A stretch of DNA of 58,841 nucleotides from Kurthia gibsonii (GCF_006539985.1 NZ_BJOB01000013.1:1-58841), one strand, 5' to 3'; positions 26,556 through 36,776 are shown, counted from the first letter of the stretch. The notes: generated from the sequence alone by a model not told the origin. Translations and numbers: made by a program.

Positions 26556-28271
26556 ATGCGAAAAGTTTTTTCTTATATAGGCCCTTATAAATGGGCAGCC
26601 TTAGTGGCCTTCATGCTGATGTTAGTCGAGTTAGCAGTTGAATTAGTACAACCACTCATCATGGCAAAAATTATCGATGAGGGTGTAGTCGCAGGGAATT
26701 TACATACGGTTATTTTATGGGGAAGTATCATGCTTGGACTCGGTGTACTTGCTTTTATAGCAGGGATTTCAAATGGTTTCTTCTCAGGACATGCAGCACA
26801 AAGTTTTGCGTATGACTTACGAGTTGCGCTATTTAAAAAAGTACAATCTTATTCAATGCATAGCTTTTTAAAGGTTCCTACATCGAGCATGATTACACGT
26901 ATTACGAATGACGTGACGCAAGTACAAAATATTTTCTTCATGTCATTACGGTTTATGATGCGTGCGCCTCTTGTTGTGATTGGGAGTCTAGTTATGGCCT
27001 TTTTAGTGAATGCTAAGTTGGCAATTTTTTTAGTGATAGGGATTCCATTTTTACTTATTTTCTTATGGTTCATGGTGCGAAAAGGTGCGAAAAACTTTGG
27101 GAAAGTTCAAAGACGTGTCGACCAAGTGAATCGTAATATTCAAGAAAACTTACAAGCGACACGTTTAATCAAAGCGTATATGCGCGGTGTCTATGAATCG
27201 ACTAAATTTAATCAATTAGCAGTCGCATTAAAAACAGATACGATGAAGGCACTTCGTTTAATGGAACGTATCCAACCTGTTTTATTAATTGTCATGAATG
27301 GTGCTTTACTCGTTATTTTATGGCTTGGTGCAAAAGAGATTCAAGCAGATCGCATGCCTGTCGGTGATTTAGTCGCAATCTTCAACTACACGATGCGCAT
27401 CACAGGAAACTTTAGCATGTTTGCGATGATTATTACGTTCTTCTCTCGCGCTTCTGCTTCAGCCAATCGCATGAATGAAATTTTATCGATGGATGAAGTG
27501 CAAACCGTTCAAGAAAATAAAGAACATAGTCCATATTATGTCGAAGCACGTCATATTACATTTAAGTATGATGAAGAAGGAAAGTTTATTTTACATGATG
27601 TATCGTTCGCAGCGAATCGTGGTGATACGATTGCAGTTATGGGTGCTACAGGTTCAGGTAAGTCCTCGTTACTCCAATTATTACCTCGTCTGTATGATGC
27701 AACGGAAGGTACGATATTTGTAGAAGGAAAAGACGTGAAAAGTTATGATCCGCATGATTTACGTCAAAAAATCGGTTATGTACCACAACGTTCTCTATTA
27801 TTTACAGGAACGATTTTTGAAAATATTACATGGGGGAATGAACATGCGACGCTAGAAGAAGTAGAGCATGTATGTAAGATTGCACAAATCCACGAGACCA
27901 TTATGCGTTTTCCAGATGGTTATGAAACACGCGTAGGACAAAAAGGTGTGAATTTATCGGGCGGGCAGAAACAACGTATTGCGATTGCGCGTGCCTTGAT
28001 TCGTCAACCAGAACTCTTTATTTTCGATGATAGTATGAGTGCGCTCGATTTAACGACTGAAGCGAAGTTATGGCAGGCATTAAATGAATATGAAGACGCA
28101 ACACGTTTTGTAGTGACACAAAAGATCGCAACAGCGAAAAGTGCCACATGTATTTTATTAATGGATCAAGGTGAGGTAGTTGCACAAGGAACGCATGAGG
28201 AGCTTCTTGAAAATAGTGCACTTTACCGAGAGATTGTCGCTTCACAGCAGGAGGTGAATACGAATGTTTAA
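26556..28271 (+). CDS. heterodimeric ABC exporter subunit, YheI/BmrC-like
   Basis: This is a 571-residue half-transporter with six membrane helices (about 15-310) and an ATPase domain (about 335-570). Walker A is GATGSGKSS and the signature is the canonical LSGGQKQR. However, the catalytic Glu after Walker B is Asp (IFDDSMSALD) and the switch His is Gln (VVTQKIAT). These changes mark the degenerate-site partner of heterodimeric exporters such as BmrCD and TM287/288. The start is ATG 26556 behind GGAAGGTG; 27 upstream codons are open but unlikely. It overlaps the partner gene by 8 bp. Multidrug export is the family expectation. Confidence 0.92.
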   Translation: MRKVFSYIGPYKWAALVAFMLMLVELAVELVQPLIMAKIIDEGVVAGNLHTVILWGSIMLGLGVLAFIAGISNGFFSGHAAQSFAYDLRVALFKKVQSYSMHSFLKVPTSSMITRITNDVTQVQNIFFMSLRFMMRAPLVVIGSLVMAFLVNAKLAIFLVIGIPFLLIFLWFMVRKGAKNFGKVQRRVDQVNRNIQENLQATRLIKAYMRGVYESTKFNQLAVALKTDTMKALRLMERIQPVLLIVMNGALLVILWLGAKEIQADRMPVGDLVAIFNYTMRITGNFSMFAMIITFFSRASASANRMNEILSMDEVQTVQENKEHSPYYVEARHITFKYDEEGKFILHDVSFAANRGDTIAVMGATGSGKSSLLQLLPRLYDATEGTIFVEGKDVKSYDPHDLRQKIGYVPQRSLLFTGTIFENITWGNEHATLEEVEHVCKIAQIHETIMRFPDGYETRVGQKGVNLSGGQKQRIAIARALIRQPELFIFDDSMSALDLTTEAKLWQALNEYEDATRFVVTQKIATAKSATCILLMDQGEVVAQGTHEELLENSALYREIVASQQEVNTNV

Positions 28272-30081
28272 AGCATTTCAATATAAACCGATTTTAACAA
28301 AAGAAGATATTCAGTCACATCAAAAGAAAAAACGAGCGAAGACATCGAATATGAAAGGGACGATTGGTCGTATTTGGCAGCTTGTAGACGAACAGCGTAT
28401 TCTACTACTTGTTGTATTAGCGATGGTCTTCTTAAGCTCTGTCGGAATGTTGCTAGGACCTTTATTAATTGGTCGTATGATTGATGAACAAATTTTACCG
28501 AAGAATTTAATTGGTATTGGTCCAACACTCATACTATTGGCGGGAATTTATATTATGGTGTCAATTACGTTATTTTTACAAAACTACTGGATGATTGGCA
28601 TTGCCCAACAAACTGTTTACCGATTACGTACACAATTGTTTGAAAAGTATCAGCGCCTGCCGATTTCATTCTTTGACCGTAAACAACATGGTGATTTAAT
28701 GAGTCGTATGACGAATGATTTAGATAATGTGAGTTCTACATTAAATAGTACATTCATTGAAGTATTTTCAAGTGCACTCATTTTAACAGGAACATTCACC
28801 TTTATGATGATTTTGAGCCCACTTTTAACCATTGTGACGATGATTATTATTCCGATGATGTTTTTAGCGACGAAGTGGATTACACGTCGCACAGGTCCAT
28901 TATTTAAAAAGCAACAAGCGACACTTGGTGCATTGAACGGTATGGTAGAAGAAACAATCTCAGGACAATATGTTGTTAAAGCTTATTCGCAAGAAGAACG
29001 CATGATTCGCCAATTCGAGGAGAATGGTCAACGTTTACGTCGCACAGGTTACTGGGCGAATGTCTACTCAGGTGGTATTCCGAAAGTGATGAACTTCTTA
29101 AATAATGTCAGCTTTGCGATTGTTGCAGGATTTGGCGGTTACTTAGCTTACAAAGGGCATGTCACAATTGGGATTGTCGTGATTTTCGTTGAGTATGCTC
29201 GTCAATTTACACGTCCACTCAATGAATTAGCGAATCAATTTAATAACGTGTTATCTGCCATCGCAGGTGCAGAACGTATTTTTGAGATATTGGATGAGCC
29301 AGAGGAAGTAGAAGAAGGAACGAAGTCTTTAACGAAAAGACTGGCGGGGAATATTACGTTTGATCACGTTGATTTTAAATATGATCCACAAAAAGAACCG
29401 TACATTTTACAAAATGTGAACTTTAATATTCACTCAGGTGAAACAGTGGCGCTCGTCGGTGCGACAGGAGCAGGGAAGACAACCATTATGCAATTAATGG
29501 CTCGCTTTTATGAAACAACTTCAGGACAAATTCGAATCGATAACCAACCGATTGAACAGATTTCACGAGAAGATTTACGCAATCAGATGGCATTTGTTCT
29601 TCAAGATCCGTTCCTGTTTGAAGCATCTATTTTAGAAAATATTCGTTATGGTCGATTAAATGCCACAGATGAAGAAATCATTGAAGCATGTAAACAGGCG
29701 AATGCCCATGCTTTTATCGAACAATTAGAAGATGGTTATCATCATGTGTTAAAACCTGAAGCGAGTGATTTAAGTCAGGGGCAGAAGCAGTTATTATCCA
29801 TTGCGCGAGCGCTTATTGCAGACCCTGCGATTCTGTTATTAGATGAGGCAACTTCAAGTATTGATACCGTAACGGAACTGCATATTCAACGTGCATTAAA
29901 TCATTTAATGAAGGGCCGTACAAGCGTTGTTATTGCGCATCGTCTCAATACAGTGAAAAATGCAGATCGAATTTTTGTTATGGAACAAGGACAATTAGTC
30001 GAACAAGGTACGCCGAAAGAGTTAATCGAGAAGCAGGGAATTTATTACGGTATGTTGCAACAAGGGAAAGCAATTGAATAA
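28264..30081 (+). CDS. heterodimeric ABC exporter subunit, YheH/BmrD-like
   Basis: This is a 605-residue half-transporter with a cytoplasmic extension of about 40 residues, six membrane helices (about 45-335) and an ATPase domain (about 365-600). Walker A is GATGAGKTT, Walker B with catalytic Glu is LLLDEATS, and the switch His is present (VIAHRLNT). The signature is altered to LSQGQKQL. Together with the upstream subunit this gives one canonical ATP site (this Walker A/B plus the partner LSGGQ) and one degenerate site. Translation is coupled by an 8-bp overlap. Confidence 0.93.
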   Translation: MFKAFQYKPILTKEDIQSHQKKKRAKTSNMKGTIGRIWQLVDEQRILLLVVLAMVFLSSVGMLLGPLLIGRMIDEQILPKNLIGIGPTLILLAGIYIMVSITLFLQNYWMIGIAQQTVYRLRTQLFEKYQRLPISFFDRKQHGDLMSRMTNDLDNVSSTLNSTFIEVFSSALILTGTFTFMMILSPLLTIVTMIIIPMMFLATKWITRRTGPLFKKQQATLGALNGMVEETISGQYVVKAYSQEERMIRQFEENGQRLRRTGYWANVYSGGIPKVMNFLNNVSFAIVAGFGGYLAYKGHVTIGIVVIFVEYARQFTRPLNELANQFNNVLSAIAGAERIFEILDEPEEVEEGTKSLTKRLAGNITFDHVDFKYDPQKEPYILQNVNFNIHSGETVALVGATGAGKTTIMQLMARFYETTSGQIRIDNQPIEQISREDLRNQMAFVLQDPFLFEASILENIRYGRLNATDEEIIEACKQANAHAFIEQLEDGYHHVLKPEASDLSQGQKQLLSIARALIADPAILLLDEATSSIDTVTELHIQRALNHLMKGRTSVVIAHRLNTVKNADRIFVMEQGQLVEQGTPKELIEKQGIYYGMLQQGKAIE

Positions 30082-30090
30082 AAGATATGA

Positions 30091-30123
30091 GGAGAATCGA
30101 AAATTATCCGATTCTCCTTTTCC
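30091..30123 (+). terminator. terminator of the ABC exporter operon
   Basis: GGAGAATCG pairs with CGATTCTCC, followed by TTTTCC, 10 bp past the stop. Confidence 0.85.
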
Positions 30124-30196
30124 ATTTTCTTGAAAGTTGAACGAAAGGCGAATAGGACTTACAATAGGAGATATTCTATAAGGTAACGGTGATAAA

Positions 30197-31060
30197 ATGA
30201 ATGTATTTGCGATGAAGGCAACGTATCCACTCGATACATTGACACAACAAGAGCTAACTCAATTATGTGAAGATGCAGCGCTAACTGATGGTGTGAATTA
30301 TTTGGAATGGATGCATGAACAAGATTGGAATGAGTGGGATACACGTGGTTTTTTTGTTTTTATCTATGACGAGGACCATGACCGCTTAGTAGCAGCATTG
30401 AGCGCTTTTGATGCATTTGGTTTACATGCATACGAATGGTCGATGGTCATTGAACCTTTATATCGTTCAATTGGTTTAGAAGAAGTATTAATTGATGGAT
30501 TAAAACATGGACTAGAAGAAAGACAAGCGACAGGTGAAATGGCAGTTGTCGATCAGCGTCAAGAGATGAAACAAGTTCTTGAACAACAAGGATATGTATA
30601 TAGTTCATCAAAGCTTCAAATGATGACTACCGCGCAACAAGAAAATGACGTGGAATTCAATGTACGTCCGTATCAACCAGATGATTTGCAAGTTGTTCAA
30701 CAAATGATGTCAGATGGTTTTGGTGACTTACCTGAAGAAACAGAAGAATTTATTGCGCTCATGGATGAGGAATCGAGTAGTCACGTTTTTGTGGCAACAC
30801 AACAAGATGAAGTCGTTGCGATGGTTACAACAGCAGTGTTGGAACGACAATTATGGATTACATCTTTTACAACACTAGCTTCCAAACGTCGTCAGGGCAT
30901 CGCTTCAAATTTAGTGAAGTGGGTAAAGAATGAAGCATATAGACAACAACTTGAAAGTGTTAGATTAGAAGTAGAAACTGAAAATATCGAAGCACTTACT
31001 TTTTATAAACAAGCTGGTTTTGAAGTAGTGGAACAAGTCGATTATTACATTGTGAAATAA
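30197..31060 (+). CDS. GNAT-family N-acetyltransferase
   Basis: This is a 287-residue protein with two GNAT-like halves. The C-terminal half (about 155-287) carries the acetyl-CoA loop in LASKRRQGIASNLVKWV and the final helix-strand FYKQAGFEVVEQVDYY. The N-terminal half (about 1-140) is degenerate, lacking a clear acetyl-CoA loop. The substrate is unknown. It lies 20 bp upstream of the SGNH hydrolase gene and is probably co-transcribed with it. Confidence 0.82.
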   Translation: MNVFAMKATYPLDTLTQQELTQLCEDAALTDGVNYLEWMHEQDWNEWDTRGFFVFIYDEDHDRLVAALSAFDAFGLHAYEWSMVIEPLYRSIGLEEVLIDGLKHGLEERQATGEMAVVDQRQEMKQVLEQQGYVYSSSKLQMMTTAQQENDVEFNVRPYQPDDLQVVQQMMSDGFGDLPEETEEFIALMDEESSSHVFVATQQDEVVAMVTTAVLERQLWITSFTTLASKRRQGIASNLVKWVKNEAYRQQLESVRLEVETENIEALTFYKQAGFEVVEQVDYYIVK

Positions 31061-31080
31061 GCAGCAAAGAAGGGTGACAT

Positions 31081-31686
31081 ATGAAAATAGTTTGTTTTGG
31101 CGATAGTTTAACTGCTCGAAAAGAAGGTTATCCTAAGCCAATGTTGACGATGATGTTATCGGAAAAGGTAAAAGGGCATATATATGTGAATATCGGACTT
31201 CCTGGGAATACGACGGTGTCTGCGCGAGAGCATTTAAAGTCAGAAGTTTTGGAAGAGCATCCAGATGTCGTAACGATTCTTTTTGGGTCGAATGATTGTT
31301 CTGAAACGAAACAAATCCCTTTATCCATTTATGAAGAAAATCTCGCATTTTTTGTGAAAAAAATCGGTCCTAAAAAAGTCATTTTGATTACGCCACCTCC
31401 TGTAGACGAGCATAAACAAAAATATCGTACGAATGCACGCATTCACGAATATGCAGATGCGGTACAACGCGTAGCCGCACAGTATCAATGTACATGTATT
31501 GATTTTTTTGAACATGTTTATACACAACCGGATTATGAAAAATTACTCGTTGGAAAAAGTGACGATGGCTTACACTTCGGTGAAAAACTCTATGATCAAC
31601 TCAGTGACTTAATTGCAGATGAGCTGAGAAAACGTGAACGTGAAGCAGAAAAATCACTTTGGCGAAAAATGATGGATAAGTTGTAA
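31081..31686 (+). CDS. SGNH/GDSL-family esterase
   Basis: This is a 201-residue hydrolase. Block I has the nucleophile Ser in FGDSLTA. Block II Gly is in NIGLPGNTT, block III Asn in LFGSNDC, and block V has the Asp/His dyad in DDGLHFGEK. No signal peptide is visible, so it acts inside the cell. Lipid or acetyl ester hydrolysis is the family role; the substrate is unknown. Ribosome site GAAGGGTGA. Confidence 0.87.
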   Translation: MKIVCFGDSLTARKEGYPKPMLTMMLSEKVKGHIYVNIGLPGNTTVSAREHLKSEVLEEHPDVVTILFGSNDCSETKQIPLSIYEENLAFFVKKIGPKKVILITPPPVDEHKQKYRTNARIHEYADAVQRVAAQYQCTCIDFFEHVYTQPDYEKLLVGKSDDGLHFGEKLYDQLSDLIADELRKREREAEKSLWRKMMDKL

Positions 31687-31705
31687 AAATAGATTACTAA
31701 AAGTA

Positions 31706-31745
31706 AAAGGAATCGTGCCACAAATAGCGCGATTCCTTCTTTTAA
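31706..31745. terminator. bidirectional terminator between convergent genes
   Basis: AAGGAATCG-GC pairs with GC-CGATTCCTT, flanked by A-rich and T-rich tracts. It ends the SGNH hydrolase operon and, on the other strand, helD. Confidence 0.85.
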
Positions 31746-31746
31746 T

Positions 31747-33969
31747 TTAATCCAATAAAAAATATTGTTTCGTCGGTGCTACAAGATGTAATTCGTGCAT
31801 GGCACGTGTTAACGCAACATAGAGTAATTTACGTTCTAGTGGTGTATCTTCAAAAGGTTCTTCACTCGCTACGAGAATTACTGCATCGAATTCAAGTCCT
31901 TTTGCGAGATGACTTGGTACGACAAGTATAGCATCTTGGTCAATTTCCGATGTTTCATCTAATAGTAATGCAGGAACCTCAGCTTGTTGTAACTTCTGTG
32001 TTAGTATTTTTGCTTCTTTTGTCGATTTACAAATACATGCGATTGAGCGATGTCCATTGGCGCGAATTTGTTCATTTATTGTATGAATCAACTGTGGATC
32101 AATTCCATGCATTTCATGGAATTCAGGAATAAGTCCATGACGTACAACCGGTTCGACAAGTGGTAAATCTTCCTTCATTCCTTGAAGAATTGTATTCGCA
32201 ACGTCCATAATTTCAATTGTTGTACGATAGCTTTTTTGAAGTGTCTTATAAGAGGCACGAGGGAATAGTTCACGGACAGGTCCCCAATTTGTGAGCGAAC
32301 GGTAACTATGAATCCCTTGCGCTAAATCACCAACCATCGTGAATAAATCTGTATCGAGTCCATCTCTTAAAGCTGCTAATTGGAAAAGACTATAATCTTG
32401 TACTTCATCAATGAAGATAGCGCGCATTTTCCATTCATCTGAAATTCCTTTAATTTTCGCATGCAAGTAATAAAGTGCTGCTAAATCTTCTGTCGCATAA
32501 CGCTCTTTTTGATGGAATGTTAAAAATGTATGACGTTCTTCTTCTGACCAATTGGGTGTTAATTTAGCTAGAAGTATGTCATCAGTTAAAAGTTGGCGAT
32601 AGATTTTTTTAATATTTTGTTTTGAGAAAGGCTTCATGTAACGTGTAACAAGTGTTTTTGCTTCTTTTTCAATTGCGGGGATACGCATATCACGTTCATC
32701 AATCCAGCGCGTTACTTCTGCTTTTCGCTTTACTGGGTCAATGATGTTTAGCGCACGTCCTAAAATATCATCGTATTTACGATTCAAATCGTACAAAATC
32801 TTCTTCTTTTTCATCTGTACGGTACGTTGTACAACAGCTTTAATCTTTTGAATTCGTTTTTCAATTGGCAAGTAAGCATACTCCGTACGGAATAGTTTTA
32901 ATAATTTTGTACCACGTAGTAGACGGTATTTTTCAAGAAAGACATCTGTAAAGTGTTGTTCATATTGCGCATTCATTTCAGCAATTAATCCGTCCATTAA
33001 ATCACGATATTCGAGTGAACCTTTTAACTTGGTAATCCAGAGTACATCATCTTTTGCTTTTTGTTCGATAAGAGATTCAAGTAATTCATTCGGAGCAGTT
33101 AGTTTTAAAGAGAGTCCAATTGCTTTTTGTACATATTCTTCATATGTTGTTTGACAAATTGCGCCGACACCAAGTTCTGGAAGTACATCCGAGATATAAT
33201 CGATAAAAAGTTTATTCGGTGCTAAAATCATTAATTTTTCTGCTTCGAAATGTTCACCCATTGTGTAAAGGAAGTAGGAGATTCTGTGAAGGGCAATCGT
33301 CGTCTTCCCAGATCCAGCCGCTCCTTGTACGATAATCGGTTGTTTTAAATGCGCACGAATAATTTCATTTTGTTCAGCTTGAATGGTTGAAACAATTTCA
33401 GTTAATCGAACGTCAGCTTTCCCAGCAAGTGCATCTTGTAGTAGCGCATCATTCGTCGTTAAGTCAATGTCTCGTACATCAAGTAATTCACCATCTTCAA
33501 TTTTATATTGGCGTTTAGAATAGAGGTGACCTTTGTTTTCGACATCATTCACCATATACGTTAAGTCGCCTAAACGCCCATCATAATAAACATTTGCGAC
33601 TGGTGAGCGCCAATCGACAATGACGGGTTCTTGCGTTTCTTTATCGAATAGTGAGGTTTTCCCGATATAGAGTTTTTCATCGGGCTCGCCTTCTTTTTCA
33701 AAGTGAATACGCGCAAAATAAGGCTTCGATTTAATTGCTTCGAGCCCTTCTTGTTGATTACTCGCCATATCAAAAAAGCGAGTATTCGTTAAAATATTTA
33801 AGTATCCTAAGCTGGAATCTAAGTAGTCGAGGTCTGCAATGGAGTTTCGAATGATTTCTTGTGCATTAGCTAAATCTTCTTCTGATTCATGCAGTAATTT
33901 TTCCATAAAGTTTTTCACATAGGTGAGATGTTGTGCTTCCTGTTGAAAATCAGGATGTTGTTCAGACAT
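31747..33969 (-). CDS. helD: HelD, RNA polymerase recycling ATPase (UvrD-like)
   Basis: This is a 740-residue superfamily 1 helicase-like protein. The N-terminal ~60 residues form a coiled coil, as in HelD arms that enter the RNA polymerase secondary channel. Walker A is QGAAGSGKTTIALHR (about residue 230). Walker B/DExQ appears as IFIDEVQDYS. The C-terminal motifs include YRTTIEIMDVAN, LEFDAVILV and LYVALTRAMHEL. HelD removes RNA polymerase from stalled complexes. The start is placed at ATG 33969, behind GGGAGG; the open frame extends 18 codons further. It is monocistronic. Confidence 0.93.
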   Translation of the reverse strand: MSEQHPDFQQEAQHLTYVKNFMEKLLHESEEDLANAQEIIRNSIADLDYLDSSLGYLNILTNTRFFDMASNQQEGLEAIKSKPYFARIHFEKEGEPDEKLYIGKTSLFDKETQEPVIVDWRSPVANVYYDGRLGDLTYMVNDVENKGHLYSKRQYKIEDGELLDVRDIDLTTNDALLQDALAGKADVRLTEIVSTIQAEQNEIIRAHLKQPIIVQGAAGSGKTTIALHRISYFLYTMGEHFEAEKLMILAPNKLFIDYISDVLPELGVGAICQTTYEEYVQKAIGLSLKLTAPNELLESLIEQKAKDDVLWITKLKGSLEYRDLMDGLIAEMNAQYEQHFTDVFLEKYRLLRGTKLLKLFRTEYAYLPIEKRIQKIKAVVQRTVQMKKKKILYDLNRKYDDILGRALNIIDPVKRKAEVTRWIDERDMRIPAIEKEAKTLVTRYMKPFSKQNIKKIYRQLLTDDILLAKLTPNWSEEERHTFLTFHQKERYATEDLAALYYLHAKIKGISDEWKMRAIFIDEVQDYSLFQLAALRDGLDTDLFTMVGDLAQGIHSYRSLTNWGPVRELFPRASYKTLQKSYRTTIEIMDVANTILQGMKEDLPLVEPVVRHGLIPEFHEMHGIDPQLIHTINEQIRANGHRSIACICKSTKEAKILTQKLQQAEVPALLLDETSEIDQDAILVVPSHLAKGLEFDAVILVASEEPFEDTPLERKLLYVALTRAMHELHLVAPTKQYFLLD

Positions 33970-34173
33970 AAAAAATCCTCCCATCGAAATATCGTTTTTG
34001 AAACGTAATGGAATGCTTGACACGGCCCTTCATACTGCTTCAATCCCTTTAATAAAAGGACAAAAACGGCTTTCTTTGGTAGAGTGACAAATACTATCAT
34101 ACGTTTTTTAAAAAAGATTTGCAAAAACGAGGAATACCTTTCATGATGTAATGGAAGATAGGAGAGAAAAGAC

Positions 34174-34899
34174 ATGAAAATTTTTGCCCATCGAGGTTTC
34201 TCAGGTGACTATCCTGAAAATACATTACCTGCTTTTGAAGCAGCATCAAAACTTCCGGTAGAAGGAATCGAATTTGACGTACAGCGTACAAAAGATGGTG
34301 TACTTGTTGTTCATCATGATGAAAAAATTCATCGTACATCGAATGGTAAAGGACATTTGAAAGACTATACATTTTCAGAGCTTCGTGAGCTTGATTTTGG
34401 TAGTTGGAAAGATAAAAAATTTAAAGGGATACAAATTCCGACACTTGGAGAAGTATTACGTGTATTCAAAGATACACATCATCTCTTAAATATTGAGATT
34501 AAAACAGATGTGGTGGATTATCCTGAAATTGAACAAGCGATTATGGAACAAGTCGATTACTTAGATATGACAGATCGTGTCATCTATTCATCATTTGACC
34601 ATGTGATGGTCGAAAAATTATTGCGTGTGGCACCGAATAATACAACAGCTGCGCTATTTGAAAAAATTTTAGTGAACCTACATGAATATGGTGAAAAAAT
34701 TGGCACGAAGCATTTACACATTTCATTGAATGCGGCTAAAAGAGGTGTAATTCGTGAAGATATTCAAAAGGGAAGTATATTCCGCGTATATACAGTGAAT
34801 AAAATAGAAGACTACGATGCAATGGAGAAATTAGGGGTGGAGGCTGTATTTACAGATGTCCCAGATGTGTTATTAAAGCATCGGAAAAATAAATCATAA
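34174..34899 (+). CDS. glycerophosphodiester phosphodiesterase
   Basis: This is a 241-residue TIM-barrel enzyme. The N-terminal HRGFSGDYPENTLPAFE carries the catalytic His, Arg, Glu and Asn. EFDVQRTKDG and HHDEKIHRTSNG carry metal and second-His residues, and LNIEIKTD the third metal ligand. There is no signal peptide, so it is a cytoplasmic UgpQ-type enzyme releasing glycerol 3-phosphate from phospholipid-derived diesters. Ribosome site AGGAGAG. It is a single gene. Confidence 0.92.
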   Translation: MKIFAHRGFSGDYPENTLPAFEAASKLPVEGIEFDVQRTKDGVLVVHHDEKIHRTSNGKGHLKDYTFSELRELDFGSWKDKKFKGIQIPTLGEVLRVFKDTHHLLNIEIKTDVVDYPEIEQAIMEQVDYLDMTDRVIYSSFDHVMVEKLLRVAPNNTTAALFEKILVNLHEYGEKIGTKHLHISLNAAKRGVIREDIQKGSIFRVYTVNKIEDYDAMEKLGVEAVFTDVPDVLLKHRKNKS

Positions 34900-34903
34900 T
34901 AAA

Positions 34904-34940
34904 AGAGTCACACTGTTTTTAAAATTCAGTGTGGCTCTTC
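34904..34940. terminator. terminator between convergent genes
   Basis: GAG-CACACTG pairs with CAGTGTG-CTC, with A/T-rich loop and flanks. The minus strand shows the better T-tract (CTTTTATT), so it mainly serves the DUF2804 gene. Confidence 0.75.
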
Positions 34941-34947
34941 ATATATA

Positions 34948-35976
34948 TTACCATTTCGCTTTATGCACTTCTGAAGCACCGAGCATTTGTCGAATCGGAA
35001 GAATTTGTCCGTTTTCAAACTTAACGAAGCCTTCAAAGTATCCGAATAGTTGGTGGACAGTTGATTGGACAAGTTTTGCATCGGATTTTGCAACACGTTC
35101 AAAAAACGGTTTGAACGTTAAGCGTACGTCATTTGAAAACTTGGTTTGAATCGTCCACGGCTTCATCAAGTCTTGCTCATCATATTTGAAAATGACATCT
35201 TCATGTATTTTAGTCATTTTTCCGTCAAAGAAAAAAGCATTCTCTGTCATACCTGTGCCATCTGTCCATTGTCCACCAAAGTTTAGCCCAACACGATGAT
35301 TACGACAGCGCTGTGATGCCATCGCCCAGTTCCAAGTCGATTCTCTCGGCCATACACCGCGACCGTAGTCGAGTACAGCATAAGAATCGCGACGATCGAA
35401 CGCATAGCGACGATCACCAATTTTCACATAACCTTCTGTTGGTAATGTATGATGTTTTGCGGTGAATTGGAATGTTTGGCGATTCCAAGGAATGACAACA
35501 TTGAGTGATTCATCTTCCTCTAAATGGTGAATGGTCAAATCAGCATGCAGTAGCTCACCATCAAAATCAGGAATTGTAACGGTTACTTGTGTTTCTTGAT
35601 AGCCATCATAGAGAAACTGAATTTTCATTTCACTATGATTGCAAATCGTTGTATCGAGTACGTGTTCAGACATCTTTGGTTTTTTACCGAGTGGTGACAT
35701 CGTAATTGTTTTTTCGAAAAAACGTTGCGTTTCATAATCTAATACATAAACAAAGCAAACGGTTGCATAATCAAGATGACTAATAGCTGCTGAGAACATT
35801 AAATCATCCCCATACACACACCAATAATTCCACTTTTTCTTACGCATGAAGTGGCCCTTTAAATTACTTTGAATTAAAGGTTTTCGTGCATAACCAATCG
35901 CAGCAGGATTTAAATTTCCTTTTGCGTCACATAATTTAATTGTGTCTAAAATTTCATTCTCTGCATGCTGAACCAC
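34948..35976 (-). CDS. DUF2804 family protein
   Basis: This is a 342-residue soluble protein of the DUF2804 family, beta-rich with many Trp and His residues (GVWPRESTWNWAMASQR, VGLNFGGQWTDGTG). No function is established that I know of. The fold resembles lipocalin-like carotenoid or hydroxysqualene-type beta barrels only in outline, and no catalytic motif is evident. The start is GTG, 7 nt after AAAGGATG. It is monocistronic between a terminator and the TetR gene. Confidence 0.82.
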   Translation of the reverse strand: MVQHAENEILDTIKLCDAKGNLNPAAIGYARKPLIQSNLKGHFMRKKKWNYWCVYGDDLMFSAAISHLDYATVCFVYVLDYETQRFFEKTITMSPLGKKPKMSEHVLDTTICNHSEMKIQFLYDGYQETQVTVTIPDFDGELLHADLTIHHLEEDESLNVVIPWNRQTFQFTAKHHTLPTEGYVKIGDRRYAFDRRDSYAVLDYGRGVWPRESTWNWAMASQRCRNHRVGLNFGGQWTDGTGMTENAFFFDGKMTKIHEDVIFKYDEQDLMKPWTIQTKFSNDVRLTFKPFFERVAKSDAKLVQSTVHQLFGYFEGFVKFENGQILPIRQMLGASEVHKAKW

Positions 35977-36091
35977 TTCATAACATCCTTTCCTAAAAAA
36001 TTATTCCGTACAATTTAGCTGTTACTTGTATTGTATCAAAAATTAATTAAAAAAAATGATTTCGTGAAAAAAATAAAGGAATTTTTTTCAA

Positions 36092-36715
36092 TTATTTGCT
36101 ACTATGAACGCCATTCCAGAAAAATGTTGTAATTTCATGTGCAGTTTCTTCAAGAGTGTTGAAAAAACCTTGCCCATTTGAATCGGTAAACTTACTTAAA
36201 TTAAGAAGTGATAAAAATAAATGTGCCATAAATTTCGTACTCTTATTCGGGAGAACACCATTTTCTACTTCTTTTGCAAAACAAGCTTCAATTGCGTCAT
36301 GCATGGCATCTTCAGAGGCTTGAATTCTTTTTAATTGGTCTTCTGATAGGCTAGATGATGCTTCGCGAATAAATGTGTGAATATCGATATCGACAGTTGC
36401 GCGTGTAAAAACAATAATTAGTTGTTCAAGTCGCTCTTGAAAGGGTATATGTTGAGATAGAATCTTTACTGAACTTTGACGTACCGTCGTCATTAAAGAT
36501 TCAACAGAAGCTGTAAATAATTCAGCTTTTGTTTTGAAATAATAGTAAACTGTCGCTTTTGTAATATTACATTTGAGTGCTACTTCATCCATTGATGTAT
36601 TTTTATAACTATATTGTAAAAAAAGTTGGATTGCCGTATTTAAAATATGCGTTTTTGTAGGGATTACACGATCTTCTTGCTTAGGGCGACCTAAATTTTT
36701 AGGTGAAACTGACAT
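36092..36715 (-). CDS. TetR/AcrR-family regulator
   Basis: This 207-residue protein has an N-terminal TetR helix-turn-helix (about 20-70: ILNTAIQLFLQYSYKNTSMDEVA and ITKATVYYYFKTKAELF) and a helical ligand-binding domain. It is divergent from an MMPL transporter gene 120 bp away, the usual arrangement for a repressor controlling its own gene and the exporter. Ribosome site GAGGG. Confidence 0.9.
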   Translation of the reverse strand: MSVSPKNLGRPKQEDRVIPTKTHILNTAIQLFLQYSYKNTSMDEVALKCNITKATVYYYFKTKAELFTASVESLMTTVRQSSVKILSQHIPFQERLEQLIIVFTRATVDIDIHTFIREASSSLSEDQLKRIQASEDAMHDAIEACFAKEVENGVLPNKSTKFMAHLFLSLLNLSKFTDSNGQGFFNTLEETAHEITTFFWNGVHSSK

Positions 36716-36776
36716 AGTGAAGCCCTCACTTTCTAATAGAATTTAGAGGTTATTATATCATATTTTAAAATTTTAT

